This document shows, piece after piece, positions 40,693 to 49,765 of a stretch of 64,000 nucleotides of DNA. Both the position numbers and the translations under genes were made by a program. The notes below the pieces were generated by a model. It made no database searches. It had not been told where the DNA came from and worked only from the letters and a program-made list of their open reading frames with translations. The first letter of the stretch is position 1; the number at the start of each line of letters is the position of its first letter. Location: positions 1 to 64,000 of the forward strand of contig CACZBS010000014.1 in the NCBI GenBank assembly GCA_902779455.1. Reading direction: 5' to 3'. Source of the stretch: an uncultured Prevotellaceae bacterium (GTDB lineage Bacteria > Bacteroidota > Bacteroidia > Bacteroidales > Bacteroidaceae).

Positions 40693-43565
40693 AGCGTTTT
40701 TTTCTCTCGATGCTGCTGACGGCCGTCGCCGGACTGACCGCATGGGGCCAGCACTACCTGCCCATGGACCGCGCCTTCATCTGCGAGAACGGCTCCAACC
40801 GTTTCACCCGTGCCCTCTACGGCACCCACGGCGACTATCGTGTGGAGACGAGCGACCGCCCCATCTTCGCCGTCGTGAAGAAAGGCCATCACAAGAGCGT
40901 GCGCTTCGAGGTGGCCGGCGTGCCGCTGGAGCAGACCGACTATTGCTGGACGTCGTATGAGAGCGGCATCCGCAAGTATATCCTTCAGGACAAGCGGCTG
41001 GCTGAGGCCGGAATCAAGGTGCTGCGCGTCAACGTCGTGGCCCGTCACGACGAGGAGGGAGCCATCTGGCAGTTCATTGCCGACAAGTATCCCTATGCGC
41101 TCCACGTGAAGGTGAAGCTCTGCGACATCGCCCGGCCGAAGCTGAAACGCAACGGCGACCTGGGCGTCGACGCCCCTGACACGTTTGAGCCGGCTCCCGG
41201 CGACGGCGGCCTGCAGGAGGGCGAGTGCACCTATGCCTGCAACTTCGCCCACCTCGTGATGCGACTCGACGAGATCCTGCCCGTCAGCGACGTGTCGGCC
41301 TTCGAGCTCTACTCCAATACCGTCGACTATAACCGCCGGCTGGCCTCGCGAATCGAGTTCAACACGCCCGATCCCTTCATCAACACGCTGGGCGGCGCAC
41401 TCGTCATGGCTGCCGACGGCGACTGGGACGGCCAGACGTGGCTCCACGGCTGCATCGGATGGCGCATGCCGCTGGCCGGATGGCGGGCCGGCTATCTAGG
41501 CGACGTGCTGGGCTGGCCCGACCGTGCCGTCAGCCACTTCAATGCCTATGCCAAGAGTCAGGTGACCGACGTGGCGCCCACCATTGCCCACCCCTCGCAG
41601 GACGCTGCCCAGAACATGGCGCGTGCGGAGAAGAAGTGGGGCACGCAGATGTACTCCAACGGCTACATCTGCCGCAATCCTGAGCGCAACGACCAGATGC
41701 ACCACTACGACATGAACCTCAACTACATCGACGAGCTGATGTGGCATTTCCAGTTTGATGCCGACCCTGACTACATGCGCCAGATGTGGCCCGTCATCAA
41801 GAGACACCTGGAGTGGGAGAAGCGCAACTACGACCCCGACGGCGACCATCTCTACGATGCCTACTGCTGCATCTGGGCCAGCGACGCCCTCTACTACAGC
41901 GGCGGAGCCGTCACACATTCCTCGGCCTACAACTATCGCGCCAACCTGCTGGCAGCTCGCATCGCACAGCTCATCGGCGAGGACGCCGCGCCCTATCAGA
42001 CTGAGGCCGACGCCATCCTGAAGGCCATGAACGAGCGCCTCTGGCTCAACGACAAGGGCCACTGGGCCGAATATCAGGACGCCATGGGTCACAAACGTCT
42101 GCACAAGAGCGCCGCTCTATGGTCGATCTACACCCCGATCGACTGTGGCGCCTGCACGCCTGAGCAGGCCTATCGCGCCACGCTCTACGTCGACTCGGAG
42201 ATTCCCCACATCGACGTCGGCAACACGCCCTACCAGACCATCGCCACCTCCAACTGGCAGCCCTACGAGTGGAGCATCAACAACGTGGCGGCAGCCGAGG
42301 TGATGCACACGGCGCTGGCCTACTTCGAGGCCGGCCGGCACAACGACGGCTATCGCCTGATGATGGCCAACGTGTTGGACCAGATGTATCTCGGACAGTC
42401 GCCAGCCAACTTCGGACAGCTCAGCCGCTACGACGCTGCACGCGGCGAGTGCTACCGCGACTTCGGCGACTGCATCGGCATCTCGGCCCGCACACTCCTG
42501 CAGGGACTCTTCGGCATCCTGCCACGTGCCCTCTACGGTGAGTGCATCCTGCGCCCGGGATTCCCCGAATACTGGCATCATGCGTCGGTGAAGACACCTT
42601 ATATAGAATATAAGTACACGCGCGAGGGCAACACCGACCGCTATGAGGTGACCCAGAACTTCAGCCAGCCGCTGAAGATCATCCTCCGACAGAACCTGGG
42701 CGGCGGGCGCTACCGCGACGTCGAGGGCACGGCCGACCACCATCAGGTCATCACCCTCGAGCATGCTGCCGACGCCCAGCAGGGCTTGGCCGTCAGCTAT
42801 GAGCGCGAGGTTGACCTAAGTGTCGTCACCTCTACGCAGGAGCCGCAGGGTGGCCATGGCTATAGGATGCACAACATCGACGGCTACTTCAATGCCGACG
42901 TGACCGACATCTTCAAGAACCGCTACGAGAGTCCGCGTCCGCTGACGACGACGCTCCAGATACCCCTGCAGGGAGCCGGCGACTGGTGTCATCCGCAGTA
43001 CACGCCCACCATCGACGACTCAGGTCTGCGCCAGATGGCCCGCGGCGATAAGTTCGTCGTGGCTGGTGTGCCCTTCCGCACGCCGCAGACGGGCCATAAC
43101 ATCGTCTACACGTCGCTCTGGGACAACTATCCCAGCTCGGTCGAGATCCCCCTGAAGGGCAAGGGCCGCATGCTCTGGCTTCTGATGGCCGGATCGACCA
43201 ACCACATGCAGAGCCAGATTGACAACGGCATCGTCGTCGTCACCTATCGCAACGGTCATCGCGACACGCTCGCGCTGAAGAATCCTGACAACTGGTGCCC
43301 CATCGACAAGGACTATTATGAGGACGGGAAGGCCTTCACCGCACAGCAGCCACGGCCCTATCGCATCAGCCTGCAGACGGGTCAGGTCAGCCGCGACCTC
43401 GGCCAGACGCTCGGGCTGACGGGCGCCGACGGTCGCATCATCCCCGGCGGCGCAGCCCAGATGCTCTGCATCCCGCTGAATCCCAAGAAACGGCTGAAGC
43501 AGCTGAAGGTGGAGACGCTGTCGAACGACGTCGTCATCGGACTGATGGGCGTCACGGTGCAGTGA
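40689..43565 (+). CDS. Exported DUF4450-family (alpha/alpha)-barrel protein, putative glycosidase
   Basis: 958 residues with a signal peptide (FFLSMLLTAVAGLTAWGQ). An N-terminal beta domain (residues 20-230) is followed by an (alpha/alpha)6-barrel-like region at about 240-640: GDWDGQTWLHGCIGWRMPLAGW, a YDMNLNYIDELMWHF segment, and WSINNVAAAEVMHTALAYFEAG. C-terminal beta-sandwich from about 650. Family DUF4450 occurs in Bacteroidetes polysaccharide contexts and the fold is that of inverting glycosidases such as GH78/GH95; catalytic residues not assigned. Translationally coupled to the upstream 55-residue membrane protein. Confidence 0.75.
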   Translation: MKRFFLSMLLTAVAGLTAWGQHYLPMDRAFICENGSNRFTRALYGTHGDYRVETSDRPIFAVVKKGHHKSVRFEVAGVPLEQTDYCWTSYESGIRKYILQDKRLAEAGIKVLRVNVVARHDEEGAIWQFIADKYPYALHVKVKLCDIARPKLKRNGDLGVDAPDTFEPAPGDGGLQEGECTYACNFAHLVMRLDEILPVSDVSAFELYSNTVDYNRRLASRIEFNTPDPFINTLGGALVMAADGDWDGQTWLHGCIGWRMPLAGWRAGYLGDVLGWPDRAVSHFNAYAKSQVTDVAPTIAHPSQDAAQNMARAEKKWGTQMYSNGYICRNPERNDQMHHYDMNLNYIDELMWHFQFDADPDYMRQMWPVIKRHLEWEKRNYDPDGDHLYDAYCCIWASDALYYSGGAVTHSSAYNYRANLLAARIAQLIGEDAAPYQTEADAILKAMNERLWLNDKGHWAEYQDAMGHKRLHKSAALWSIYTPIDCGACTPEQAYRATLYVDSEIPHIDVGNTPYQTIATSNWQPYEWSINNVAAAEVMHTALAYFEAGRHNDGYRLMMANVLDQMYLGQSPANFGQLSRYDAARGECYRDFGDCIGISARTLLQGLFGILPRALYGECILRPGFPEYWHHASVKTPYIEYKYTREGNTDRYEVTQNFSQPLKIILRQNLGGGRYRDVEGTADHHQVITLEHAADAQQGLAVSYEREVDLSVVTSTQEPQGGHGYRMHNIDGYFNADVTDIFKNRYESPRPLTTTLQIPLQGAGDWCHPQYTPTIDDSGLRQMARGDKFVVAGVPFRTPQTGHNIVYTSLWDNYPSSVEIPLKGKGRMLWLLMAGSTNHMQSQIDNGIVVVTYRNGHRDTLALKNPDNWCPIDKDYYEDGKAFTAQQPRPYRISLQTGQVSRDLGQTLGLTGADGRIIPGGAAQMLCIPLNPKKRLKQLKVETLSNDVVIGLMGVTVQ

Positions 43566-43601
43566 GAGTTGAGAACTGAGAGTTGAGAACTGAGAGTTGA
43601 G
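43564..43601 (+). repeat. 14-bp tandem repeat GAGAGTTGAGAACT x2.7
   Basis: Two perfect units and a 10-bp partial fill the whole 36-bp gap between the DUF4450 stop and the next ATG. It is purine-rich and could form an A/G-rich ribosome-binding stretch. The complementary strand version occurs inside guaA. Confidence 0.92.
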
Positions 43602-45131
43602 ATGCAACAGCTAATTGAACTATACAGACAGTGGAGGGGCGCTGAGCCGACGTCGACGGAGCGGCTGGCGGGTGCCGGCTCCAACCGGGCCTACTATCGC
43701 ATGGTGGACGAAGACGGGCGGAGCGTCATCGGCTGCATCGGCACCAGCCGCGACGAGAATCATGCCTTCGTCTATCTGGCCCGACATTTCGAGAAACGAC
43801 AGCTGCCCGTGCCCCGCGTGCTGGCCGTCAGCGACGACGAGCTGCGCTATCTGCAGCAGGACCTGGGGTCTACCTCGCTCTTCGATGCCATACGGGGCGG
43901 ACGCGAGGCGGGCGGACGCTACACCCTAGCTGAGCAGCAGTTGCTCCGGCGCACCATCCGCGAGCTGCCCAACGTGCAGTTCCGCGGTGCCCGCGGCCTC
44001 GACTTCTCCAATTGCTATCCCCAGCCGGAGTTCGACGTCGACGGCGTGCTCTTCGACCTCAACTACTTCAAATATTGCTTCCTGAAGGCCACCGAGCTCG
44101 ATTTCCACGAGCTGAAACTCGAGGCCGACTTCCGCCTGCTGGCAAAGGACCTGACGGCGGAGCGGAGCGAGAGCTTCCTCTATCGCGACTTCCAGGCACG
44201 CAACGTGATGCTGGTAGAGGGCGTCCCTTTCTTCATCGACTTCCAGGGTGGCCGGCGAGGCCCGTTCTACTACGACCTGGCGTCGTTCCTGTGGCAGGCC
44301 TCGGCACGCTATCCTGACCGCCTGCGCCGTGAGCTCCTCGATGAGTATTACGTTGCGGCGCAGCAGTTTATCGAGATGCCCAAGCGCGAGCACTTCGACC
44401 GCCGGCTGCAGCTCTTCGTACTCTTCCGCACGCTGCAGGTGCTGGGCGCCTATGGCTTCCGGGGCTATTTCGAGCAGAAGAAGCACTTCATCGACTCCAT
44501 ACCGCCTGCCATCCAGAACCTGCGCGAGCTGCTCAGTGCCCAGCAGTTGCCTTATCCCTACCTGGCCGACATCCTGAAGCGGCTGACCGAGCTGCCCCAG
44601 TTCCAGCGCATTGAGGTGTCCGCACAGACGCGTGCTGACGGCTATAAGACCACCGACCGCAACCCCTACAGGGCCCACCCGAAGGACGGACCGGCCACGT
44701 TCTCGAAGTATGACGCCCAGGGCCCGCTGGTGGTCCGGGTGTTCAGCTTCAGCTATCGCAAGGGCATCCCCGAAGACGAGAGCGGCAACGGCGGCGGCTA
44801 TGTCTTCGACTGCCGCTCGACGCATAACCCCGGCCGCTATGAGCCCTACAAGCAGCTGACGGGACTCGACGAGCCCGTCATCCGATTCCTTGAGGACGAC
44901 GGTGAGATCCTGACCTTCCTCGACAGCGTCTATCGGCTGGCTGATGCCCATGTGGCCCGCTACATCCAGCGAGGCTTCACCTCGCTAATGTTCTCGTTCG
45001 GATGTACGGGCGGTCAGCACCGCTCCGTCTACAGCGCGCAGCATCTGGCCGAGCATATCCATCAGAAGTTCGGCGTCGAGGTGCGCATCGTGCATCGCGA
45101 GCAGGGCATCACGCAGGTGCTCAAGGACTGA
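43602..45131 (+). CDS. Fusion of AmgK-like sugar kinase (APH fold) and RapZ C-terminal domain
   Basis: 509 residues. 1-340: aminoglycoside-phosphotransferase fold with AGAGSNRAYYRM (P-loop-like), the catalytic loop YRDFQARNV (D196) and the metal-binding D213 in FIDFQGG; closest in character to AmgK, the MurNAc/GlcNAc anomeric kinase. 375-509: RapZ C-terminal domain with VRVFSFSYRKGIP, FDCRSTHNPG and FGCTGGQHRSVYSAQHLAEH (C468, H473), which in E. coli RapZ binds GlcN6P and RNA. The RapZ N-terminal P-loop ATPase is absent and the kinase takes its place. With the MurU-like gene at 47327 it suggests peptidoglycan sugar recycling. Its 3' end overlaps the convergent gene by 11 bp. Confidence 0.85.
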   Translation: MQQLIELYRQWRGAEPTSTERLAGAGSNRAYYRMVDEDGRSVIGCIGTSRDENHAFVYLARHFEKRQLPVPRVLAVSDDELRYLQQDLGSTSLFDAIRGGREAGGRYTLAEQQLLRRTIRELPNVQFRGARGLDFSNCYPQPEFDVDGVLFDLNYFKYCFLKATELDFHELKLEADFRLLAKDLTAERSESFLYRDFQARNVMLVEGVPFFIDFQGGRRGPFYYDLASFLWQASARYPDRLRRELLDEYYVAAQQFIEMPKREHFDRRLQLFVLFRTLQVLGAYGFRGYFEQKKHFIDSIPPAIQNLRELLSAQQLPYPYLADILKRLTELPQFQRIEVSAQTRADGYKTTDRNPYRAHPKDGPATFSKYDAQGPLVVRVFSFSYRKGIPEDESGNGGGYVFDCRSTHNPGRYEPYKQLTGLDEPVIRFLEDDGEILTFLDSVYRLADAHVARYIQRGFTSLMFSFGCTGGQHRSVYSAQHLAEHIHQKFGVEVRIVHREQGITQVLKD

Positions 45132-45921
45132 GCGTCTGCTTCTCGGTTAGGTAGCGCCAATAGCGTCGGGGCATGTCCCTCAGTTGCTTCCGTGGGTTCA
45201 TGCGCTCACGGATGCATATCGCCTTGAAGTAGGTGCGCCATAGCTCCTGAAACAGCTGGTCGTTCTGGCTCAGCAACTCCTCATTCAGCTGACCCGTCTC
45301 CAGAGAGAAGGGCAGCGCGTCGTTGTCCTCGAACGTGATCCTGACGGGCGTTCCTTCTTGTTCAGCCTTGTAGAATCCGTATTTCCTCTTGGCATCGAAG
45401 ATGAGCCACGGCTGATCGCGGAAACGGTCCTGGAAGTGGTGGATGATGAGAGGCAGCACGTCGTGGTCAGGGCTGATGACGCCCAGGTAGGTGCCGTCCT
45501 TCGCTTTCTGGAACCGCACGAACTGCAACATGCGGTGGGCTTCGTGGCCCACCTGGCGGCAACGGTTGTTCACGAAGAGCACGTCCTGGTCGGCATAATT
45601 GCGCTCCAGGCTCGGCGACCCCTCGGGTTGACGGAATATCTTATAGACAAAATGGAATAGGGGAGTGTAGAGGTCGGGCGTCTCGGAAAGAAAACTCACC
45701 GTCACCATCCGCAGCCCTTCCTTCGACAGACGGCGCTCCATCCCGCTCCAGACGCGGGCCGCCTTGTCGTCGGCAGTCACGACCTGATGGCAAGTCTCGC
45801 AGAACAGAGGCAGCACGTCGCCCTCGCCGACCAGCTCGTCGGGCTGCTGGTTCAGGGCATAGGCATCGAAGACGGCAGTCAGCAGTCCGTCGAGGCTGCG
45901 GTCGAAGGTGTAGACAATCAT
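45121..45921 (-). CDS. TIGR03915/DUF4130 DNA-metabolism protein, partner of radical SAM gene
   Basis: 266 residues starting MIVYTFDRSLDGLLTAVFDAY, the typical opening of this family, and ending WRTYFKAICIRERMNPRKQL..MPRRYWRYLTE, also diagnostic. Family members are always found beside the TIGR03916 radical SAM protein, as here. Similarity in the C-terminal half to uracil-DNA-glycosylase-like proteins has led to a proposed role in nucleic-acid modification or repair, unproven. Starts by an ATGA overlap with the upstream gene. A longer frame to 46272 overlaps that gene and is excluded. Confidence 0.85.
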   Translation of the reverse strand: MIVYTFDRSLDGLLTAVFDAYALNQQPDELVGEGDVLPLFCETCHQVVTADDKAARVWSGMERRLSKEGLRMVTVSFLSETPDLYTPLFHFVYKIFRQPEGSPSLERNYADQDVLFVNNRCRQVGHEAHRMLQFVRFQKAKDGTYLGVISPDHDVLPLIIHHFQDRFRDQPWLIFDAKRKYGFYKAEQEGTPVRITFEDNDALPFSLETGQLNEELLSQNDQLFQELWRTYFKAICIRERMNPRKQLRDMPRRYWRYLTEKQTLSP

Positions 45922-47222
45922 GGCTGTTCGGGTTCGTCCTTGAAGTCCAGTGAGAGTTGCTGTTCGGCGGCAGCTCTTTTTTGTTGCGCCTTCGAAATCA
46001 GCATCGGGCGCAGCCGTTCGGGGTGCAGCTCGTTGATGCCCACTATGGGTTGCGAGAAACTGCTGGTCAGCTCGCCGCAAGTGATGAAGTATTGGGCTTT
46101 CTTGAGCACCACCCCCATCTTCTTCAGGTGATAGGAAGTGACACGGCCAAACCTGCGGCTGTTGACAATCTGCCAGGCTGACTTGGTGCCGATGCCCGGA
46201 ACTCGTAGGATATGCTCGTAGGCAGCCGTGTTGACGTCGACGGGGAAAAATTCGGGATGGCGCAGGGCCCACGCCAGTTTGGGGTCGACCTCAAGATCGA
46301 GGTTGGCATGCTCGTCGTCGACGATTTCGCTGACGCTGAAGTGATAGAATCGTAAGAGCCAGTCGGCCTGATAGAGCCGGTTCTCGCGGACGAGTGGCGG
46401 TTGCTTCAATCGGGGCAACCGCTCGTCGTAGGTGTTCACGCTGACGTATCCCGAATAGTAGACGCGGCGCATCGACGGCTGGCCATAGAGGGCCGACGAC
46501 ATCTGCAGGATGTCGCGGTCGGACTCCTGCGTGGCTCCGACGATCATCTGGGTCGACTGCCCGGCGGGGACGAAGCGCGGCGCGTGGCGATATTTCCGGC
46601 GGTCCTCCTTGTTCTCCAGGACACCCTGCTGGATGAGCGCCATCGGCTGAAAGACGCTTTGGTGGTCCTTCTCGGGCGCCAGGAGCTTCAGCGACTCCTC
46701 ACGCGGTATCTCGATGTTGACGCTCATGCGGTCGGCCCATCGGCCAGCCTCGTTGAGCAGCTCCTGCGAGGCCCCGGGGATGGCCTTCAGGTGGATGTAG
46801 CCGTTAAACCTGTGGACGGTGCGCAGGTCGCGCACGATGGCCACCAGCCGCTCCATCGTATAGTCGGGTGTGCGTACCACCCCGCTCGAGAGGAACAGCC
46901 CCTCGATGTAGTTGCGGCGATAGAATTCCATCGTGATCTCCTCGAGTTCAGCCACCGAGAGCGTGGCCCGGGGAATGTCGTTCGTCCGGCGGTTGACGCA
47001 GTAGGCACAGTCGTACTTGCAGAAGTTGGTCAGCATCACCTTCAGCAGCGAGATGCACCGGCCGTCGTCGGCAAACGAATGGCAGATGCCGACGCCGCCG
47101 ACCGTATTGCCCACCATGCCCTTCTGACCATGGCGCACGGTGCCGCTCGACGAGCACGACACATCGTACTTCGCCGACTCGGCCAGTATTCTCAGCTTTT
47201 CCATCGTCTTTTCTGTAAGCAT
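45918..47222 (-). CDS. TIGR03916 radical SAM protein, putative DNA modification/repair
   Basis: 434 residues. EKLRILAESAKYDVSCSSSG is the family N-terminus. The [4Fe-4S] cysteines are in NFCKYDCAYCVNR (CX3CX2C), followed by a radical-SAM barrel and a C-terminal helix-hairpin-helix (ILRVPGIGTKSAWQIVNSRR) that suggests nucleic-acid binding. Coupled to the 45121-45921 gene by a 4-bp overlap. The start was set at 47222 (MLTEKTMEKL), 30 nt after the -7 box; ATG 47204 is an alternative. Confidence 0.88.
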   Translation of the reverse strand: MLTEKTMEKLRILAESAKYDVSCSSSGTVRHGQKGMVGNTVGGVGICHSFADDGRCISLLKVMLTNFCKYDCAYCVNRRTNDIPRATLSVAELEEITMEFYRRNYIEGLFLSSGVVRTPDYTMERLVAIVRDLRTVHRFNGYIHLKAIPGASQELLNEAGRWADRMSVNIEIPREESLKLLAPEKDHQSVFQPMALIQQGVLENKEDRRKYRHAPRFVPAGQSTQMIVGATQESDRDILQMSSALYGQPSMRRVYYSGYVSVNTYDERLPRLKQPPLVRENRLYQADWLLRFYHFSVSEIVDDEHANLDLEVDPKLAWALRHPEFFPVDVNTAAYEHILRVPGIGTKSAWQIVNSRRFGRVTSYHLKKMGVVLKKAQYFITCGELTSSFSQPIVGINELHPERLRPMLISKAQQKRAAAEQQLSLDFKDEPEQP

Positions 47223-47251
47223 AGAGGTGACAGGTGTTGCGCTTTTGGCTA

Positions 47252-47259
47252 CAAAGATA
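47252..47259 (-). promoter_or_regulatory. -7 box TATCTTTG for the radical SAM pair
   Basis: CAAAGATA on the plus strand. Divergent from the murU promoter 55 bp away. Confidence 0.65.
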
Positions 47260-47314
47260 CAACCTTTTCTTGAAATAATCGGCTTGACAGGCATGAAATA
47301 TGAAATAAAAATAT

Positions 47315-47322
47315 TATCTTTG
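47315..47322 (+). promoter_or_regulatory. -7 box TATCTTTG, 4 nt before murU ATG
   Basis: TATCTTTG ends only 4 nt before ATG 47327, so the expected transcription start falls on or next to the start codon (leaderless mRNA). No -33 TTTG at 20 bp. Confidence 0.65.
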
Positions 47323-47326
47323 CAGC

Positions 47327-48076
47327 ATGAAACAGGCGATGATATTCGCAGCGGGACTGGGCACCAGGCTCAGACCGCTGACCGACACGCGGCCGAAGGC
47401 CCTGGTCAGTGTGGGCGGTCGCCCCCTGTTGTGGCACGTGCTGACCAAGCTCAGCGCCGCCGGCTATGAGCGCGTGGTGGTCAATGTGCACCACATGGCC
47501 GACCAGATTGAGGACTACCTGCGGGTGAACGACTTCGGCCTCGACGTCGCCGTGAGCGACGAGCGCGCCCAACTGCTCGAGACGGGCGGCGGCATCAAGC
47601 ATGCGCGCCACCTCTTCGACGAGGACAGCCCCGTGCTGATCCACAACGTCGACATCCTGAGCAACGTCGACCTCGGCTGGTTCGCCCAGCAGCACCTCGA
47701 CGACGAGGACGCCGTGCTGCTGGTCAGCCGCCGCCAGACCAAGCGCTATCTGCTTTTCGACAACGCCATGCGCCTCATGGGATGGCGCAATGTGGAGACA
47801 GGCGAGGTCAAGAGCCCCTACGAATATGTGCGGCTGACGGGCCTCTCGCAGCATGGCGAACCCTTCAACGAGCTGGCCTTCTCGGGCATCCATTCGCTCT
47901 CGCCACGCCTCTTCCCCCTCATGGACCGCTTCCCCGACCGCTTCGGCATCATCGACTTCTATCTGCAGACCTGCCACAGGGCCCGCGTCTACGGCTGCGT
48001 CAAGGACGACCTGCGGCTCATGGACGTCGGAAAGATCGAGACCATCGATCAGGCAGAGGCCTTCCTTCGCGACTAA
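47327..48076 (+). CDS. murU: MurU-like N-acetylmuramate-1-phosphate uridylyltransferase
   Basis: 249 residues of the nucleotidyltransferase family: [20 protein letters not shown] (signature loop), [43 protein letters not shown] (metal Asp), [11 protein letters not shown] and IDFYLQTCH. The order and spacing match Pseudomonas MurU, which makes UDP-MurNAc from MurNAc-1-P after AmgK. The AmgK-like fusion gene is 2.2 kb upstream on the same strand, separated by the minus-strand radical SAM pair. ATG 47327 may be leaderless; ATG 47339 is the alternative. 20 bp from guaA. Confidence 0.82.
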   Translation: MKQAMIFAAGLGTRLRPLTDTRPKALVSVGGRPLLWHVLTKLSAAGYERVVVNVHHMADQIEDYLRVNDFGLDVAVSDERAQLLETGGGIKHARHLFDEDSPVLIHNVDILSNVDLGWFAQQHLDDEDAVLLVSRRQTKRYLLFDNAMRLMGWRNVETGEVKSPYEYVRLTGLSQHGEPFNELAFSGIHSLSPRLFPLMDRFPDRFGIIDFYLQTCHRARVYGCVKDDLRLMDVGKIETIDQAEAFLRD

Positions 48077-48096
48077 TATTATTCATCATATCAATT

Positions 48097-49743
48097 ATGC
48101 AACAGAAGATCATCATCCTCGACTTCGGCTCGCAGACCACCCAGCTCATCGGACGACGGGTGCGCGAACTCGACACCTTCTGCGAAATCCTTCCCTACAA
48201 CAAGTTTCCCAAGGACGACCCGACGGTCATCGGCGTGATTCTTTCGGGCTCACCCTACTCGGTGCACGATCCCGAAGCCTTCAAGGTCGACCTCAGCCAG
48301 TTTGTCGGTCGCGTGCCTGTGCTGGGCATCTGCTATGGCGCTCAGTTCATCTCGCACACCATGGGAGGCCGCGTCGAAAAGGCCGACTCGCGCGAATATG
48401 GCCGCGCCCATCTTGAGATGGTCGACACGTCGAATCCGCTCTTCCGGGGCTTCGACCAGCATTCTCAGGTGTGGATGAGCCATGGCGACACGATCACGGC
48501 TATCCCCGACGGCTTCAAGGTCATCGGCTCGACCAAGGATGTCAAGAACGCTGCCTTCTGGTCGCCCGCAGGCACTCAATTCTCAATTCTCAACTCTCAA
48601 CTCTCAGCTCCCGTCTTTGCCGTGCAGTTCCATCCCGAGGTGTTCCACACCGTCCAGGGCTCCCTGCTGCTGAAGAATTTCGTGGTCGACATCTGCGGCT
48701 CACGCCAGGAGTGGTCGGCTGCCTCGTTCGTCGATACGACCGTGGCCGAACTGAAGGAGCAGCTGGGCCAGGACCGCGTCATCCTCGGACTGTCCGGCGG
48801 TGTCGATTCCAGTGTGGCCGCCGTGCTGCTGAGCCGTGCCATCGGCGACCGGCTCACCTGCATCTTCGTCGACCACGGTATGCTGCGCAAGAATGAGTTC
48901 CAGCAGGTGATGGACGACTATAAGGTGCTGGGCCTCAACGTTATCGGTGTCGACGCCAGCGAGAAGTTCTTTGCCGACCTGGCCGGTGTCACCGAGCCGG
49001 AGCAGAAGCGCAAGATCATCGGCCGCGACTTCGTCGAGGTGTTCAATGCCGAGGCTAAGAAGATCACGGATGCCAAGTGGCTCGCCCAGGGTACCATCTA
49101 TCCCGACCGCATCGAGAGCCTCAACATCACGGGCAAGGTCATCAAGAGCCACCACAACGTCGGCGGACTGCCCAAGGAGATGCATCTGCAACTCTGCGAA
49201 CCGCTGAAGTGGCTGTTCAAGGACGAGGTGCGCCGCGTGGGCCGCCAGTTGGGTATGCCTGAGCACCTCATCACGCGCCATCCTTTCCCAGGCCCCGGCC
49301 TGGCCGTGCGCATCCTCGGCGACATCACGCCCGAGAAGGTGCGCGTCCTGCAAGACGCCGACGACATCTACATCCGCGGACTGCGCGACTATAAGGTGCG
49401 GCTCTCGGGCGAGGAAGCCCGCCGCGTGCTGGCCGCCGGCGTGCCTGCCGAGATGCAGGACGGCGAGATCGAGGTCTCGCTCTACGACCAGATCTGGCAG
49501 GCCGGCGCTATCCTCCTCTCCACCGTCCGCTCGGTCGGCGTCATGGGCGATGAGCGCACCTACGAGAACCCCGTCGCCCTGCGCGCCGTCACTTCGAGCG
49601 ACGCCATGACTGCCGACTGGGCCCACCTGCCCTACGACTTCATGGCCCGCGTCTCGAATGAAATCATCAACAAGGTGCGCGGCGTCAACCGCGTCTGCTA
49701 CGACATCTCCTCAAAACCACCCGCAACGATTGAGTGGGAGTGA
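48097..49743 (+). CDS. guaA: GMP synthase (glutamine-hydrolysing)
   Basis: 548 residues, longer than the usual ~510-525. Class I amidotransferase domain with C79 in GICYGAQFI and VQFHPEV; ATP pyrophosphatase domain with the P-loop [14 protein letters not shown]-terminal dimerisation domain ending [11 protein letters not shown]. Two insertions: residues ~159-172 ([11 protein letters not shown]), encoded exactly by a CTCAATTCTCAACTCTCAA repeat, and ~430-457 between GLRDY and SLYDQIW (charged, [18 protein letters not shown]). It converts XMP to GMP. No promoter of its own seen; probably cotranscribed with murU. Confidence 0.95.
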   Translation: MQQKIIILDFGSQTTQLIGRRVRELDTFCEILPYNKFPKDDPTVIGVILSGSPYSVHDPEAFKVDLSQFVGRVPVLGICYGAQFISHTMGGRVEKADSREYGRAHLEMVDTSNPLFRGFDQHSQVWMSHGDTITAIPDGFKVIGSTKDVKNAAFWSPAGTQFSILNSQLSAPVFAVQFHPEVFHTVQGSLLLKNFVVDICGSRQEWSAASFVDTTVAELKEQLGQDRVILGLSGGVDSSVAAVLLSRAIGDRLTCIFVDHGMLRKNEFQQVMDDYKVLGLNVIGVDASEKFFADLAGVTEPEQKRKIIGRDFVEVFNAEAKKITDAKWLAQGTIYPDRIESLNITGKVIKSHHNVGGLPKEMHLQLCEPLKWLFKDEVRRVGRQLGMPEHLITRHPFPGPGLAVRILGDITPEKVRVLQDADDIYIRGLRDYKVRLSGEEARRVLAAGVPAEMQDGEIEVSLYDQIWQAGAILLSTVRSVGVMGDERTYENPVALRAVTSSDAMTADWAHLPYDFMARVSNEIINKVRGVNRVCYDISSKPPATIEWE

Positions 49744-49760
49744 GACGAAATGTAGTTTTG
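49730..49760 (+). promoter_or_regulatory. Promoter TTG-N20-TAGTTTTG at the guaA 3' end
   Basis: TTG 49730-49732 lies inside the last guaA codons and TAGTTTTG at 49753-49760, spacing 20. Confidence 0.75.
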
Positions 49761-49765
49761 CACAT

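Noticed and set aside
45921-46272. Longer N-terminus for the TIGR03915 gene
   Set aside because: It would overlap the radical SAM gene by over 350 bp and has no homology; the ATGA-coupled start at 45921 begins with the conserved MIVYTFDRS.
48560-48615. Frameshift or sequencing error in guaA
   Set aside because: The 33-nt repeat keeps the frame and VQFHPEV follows normally, so it is an in-frame insertion.
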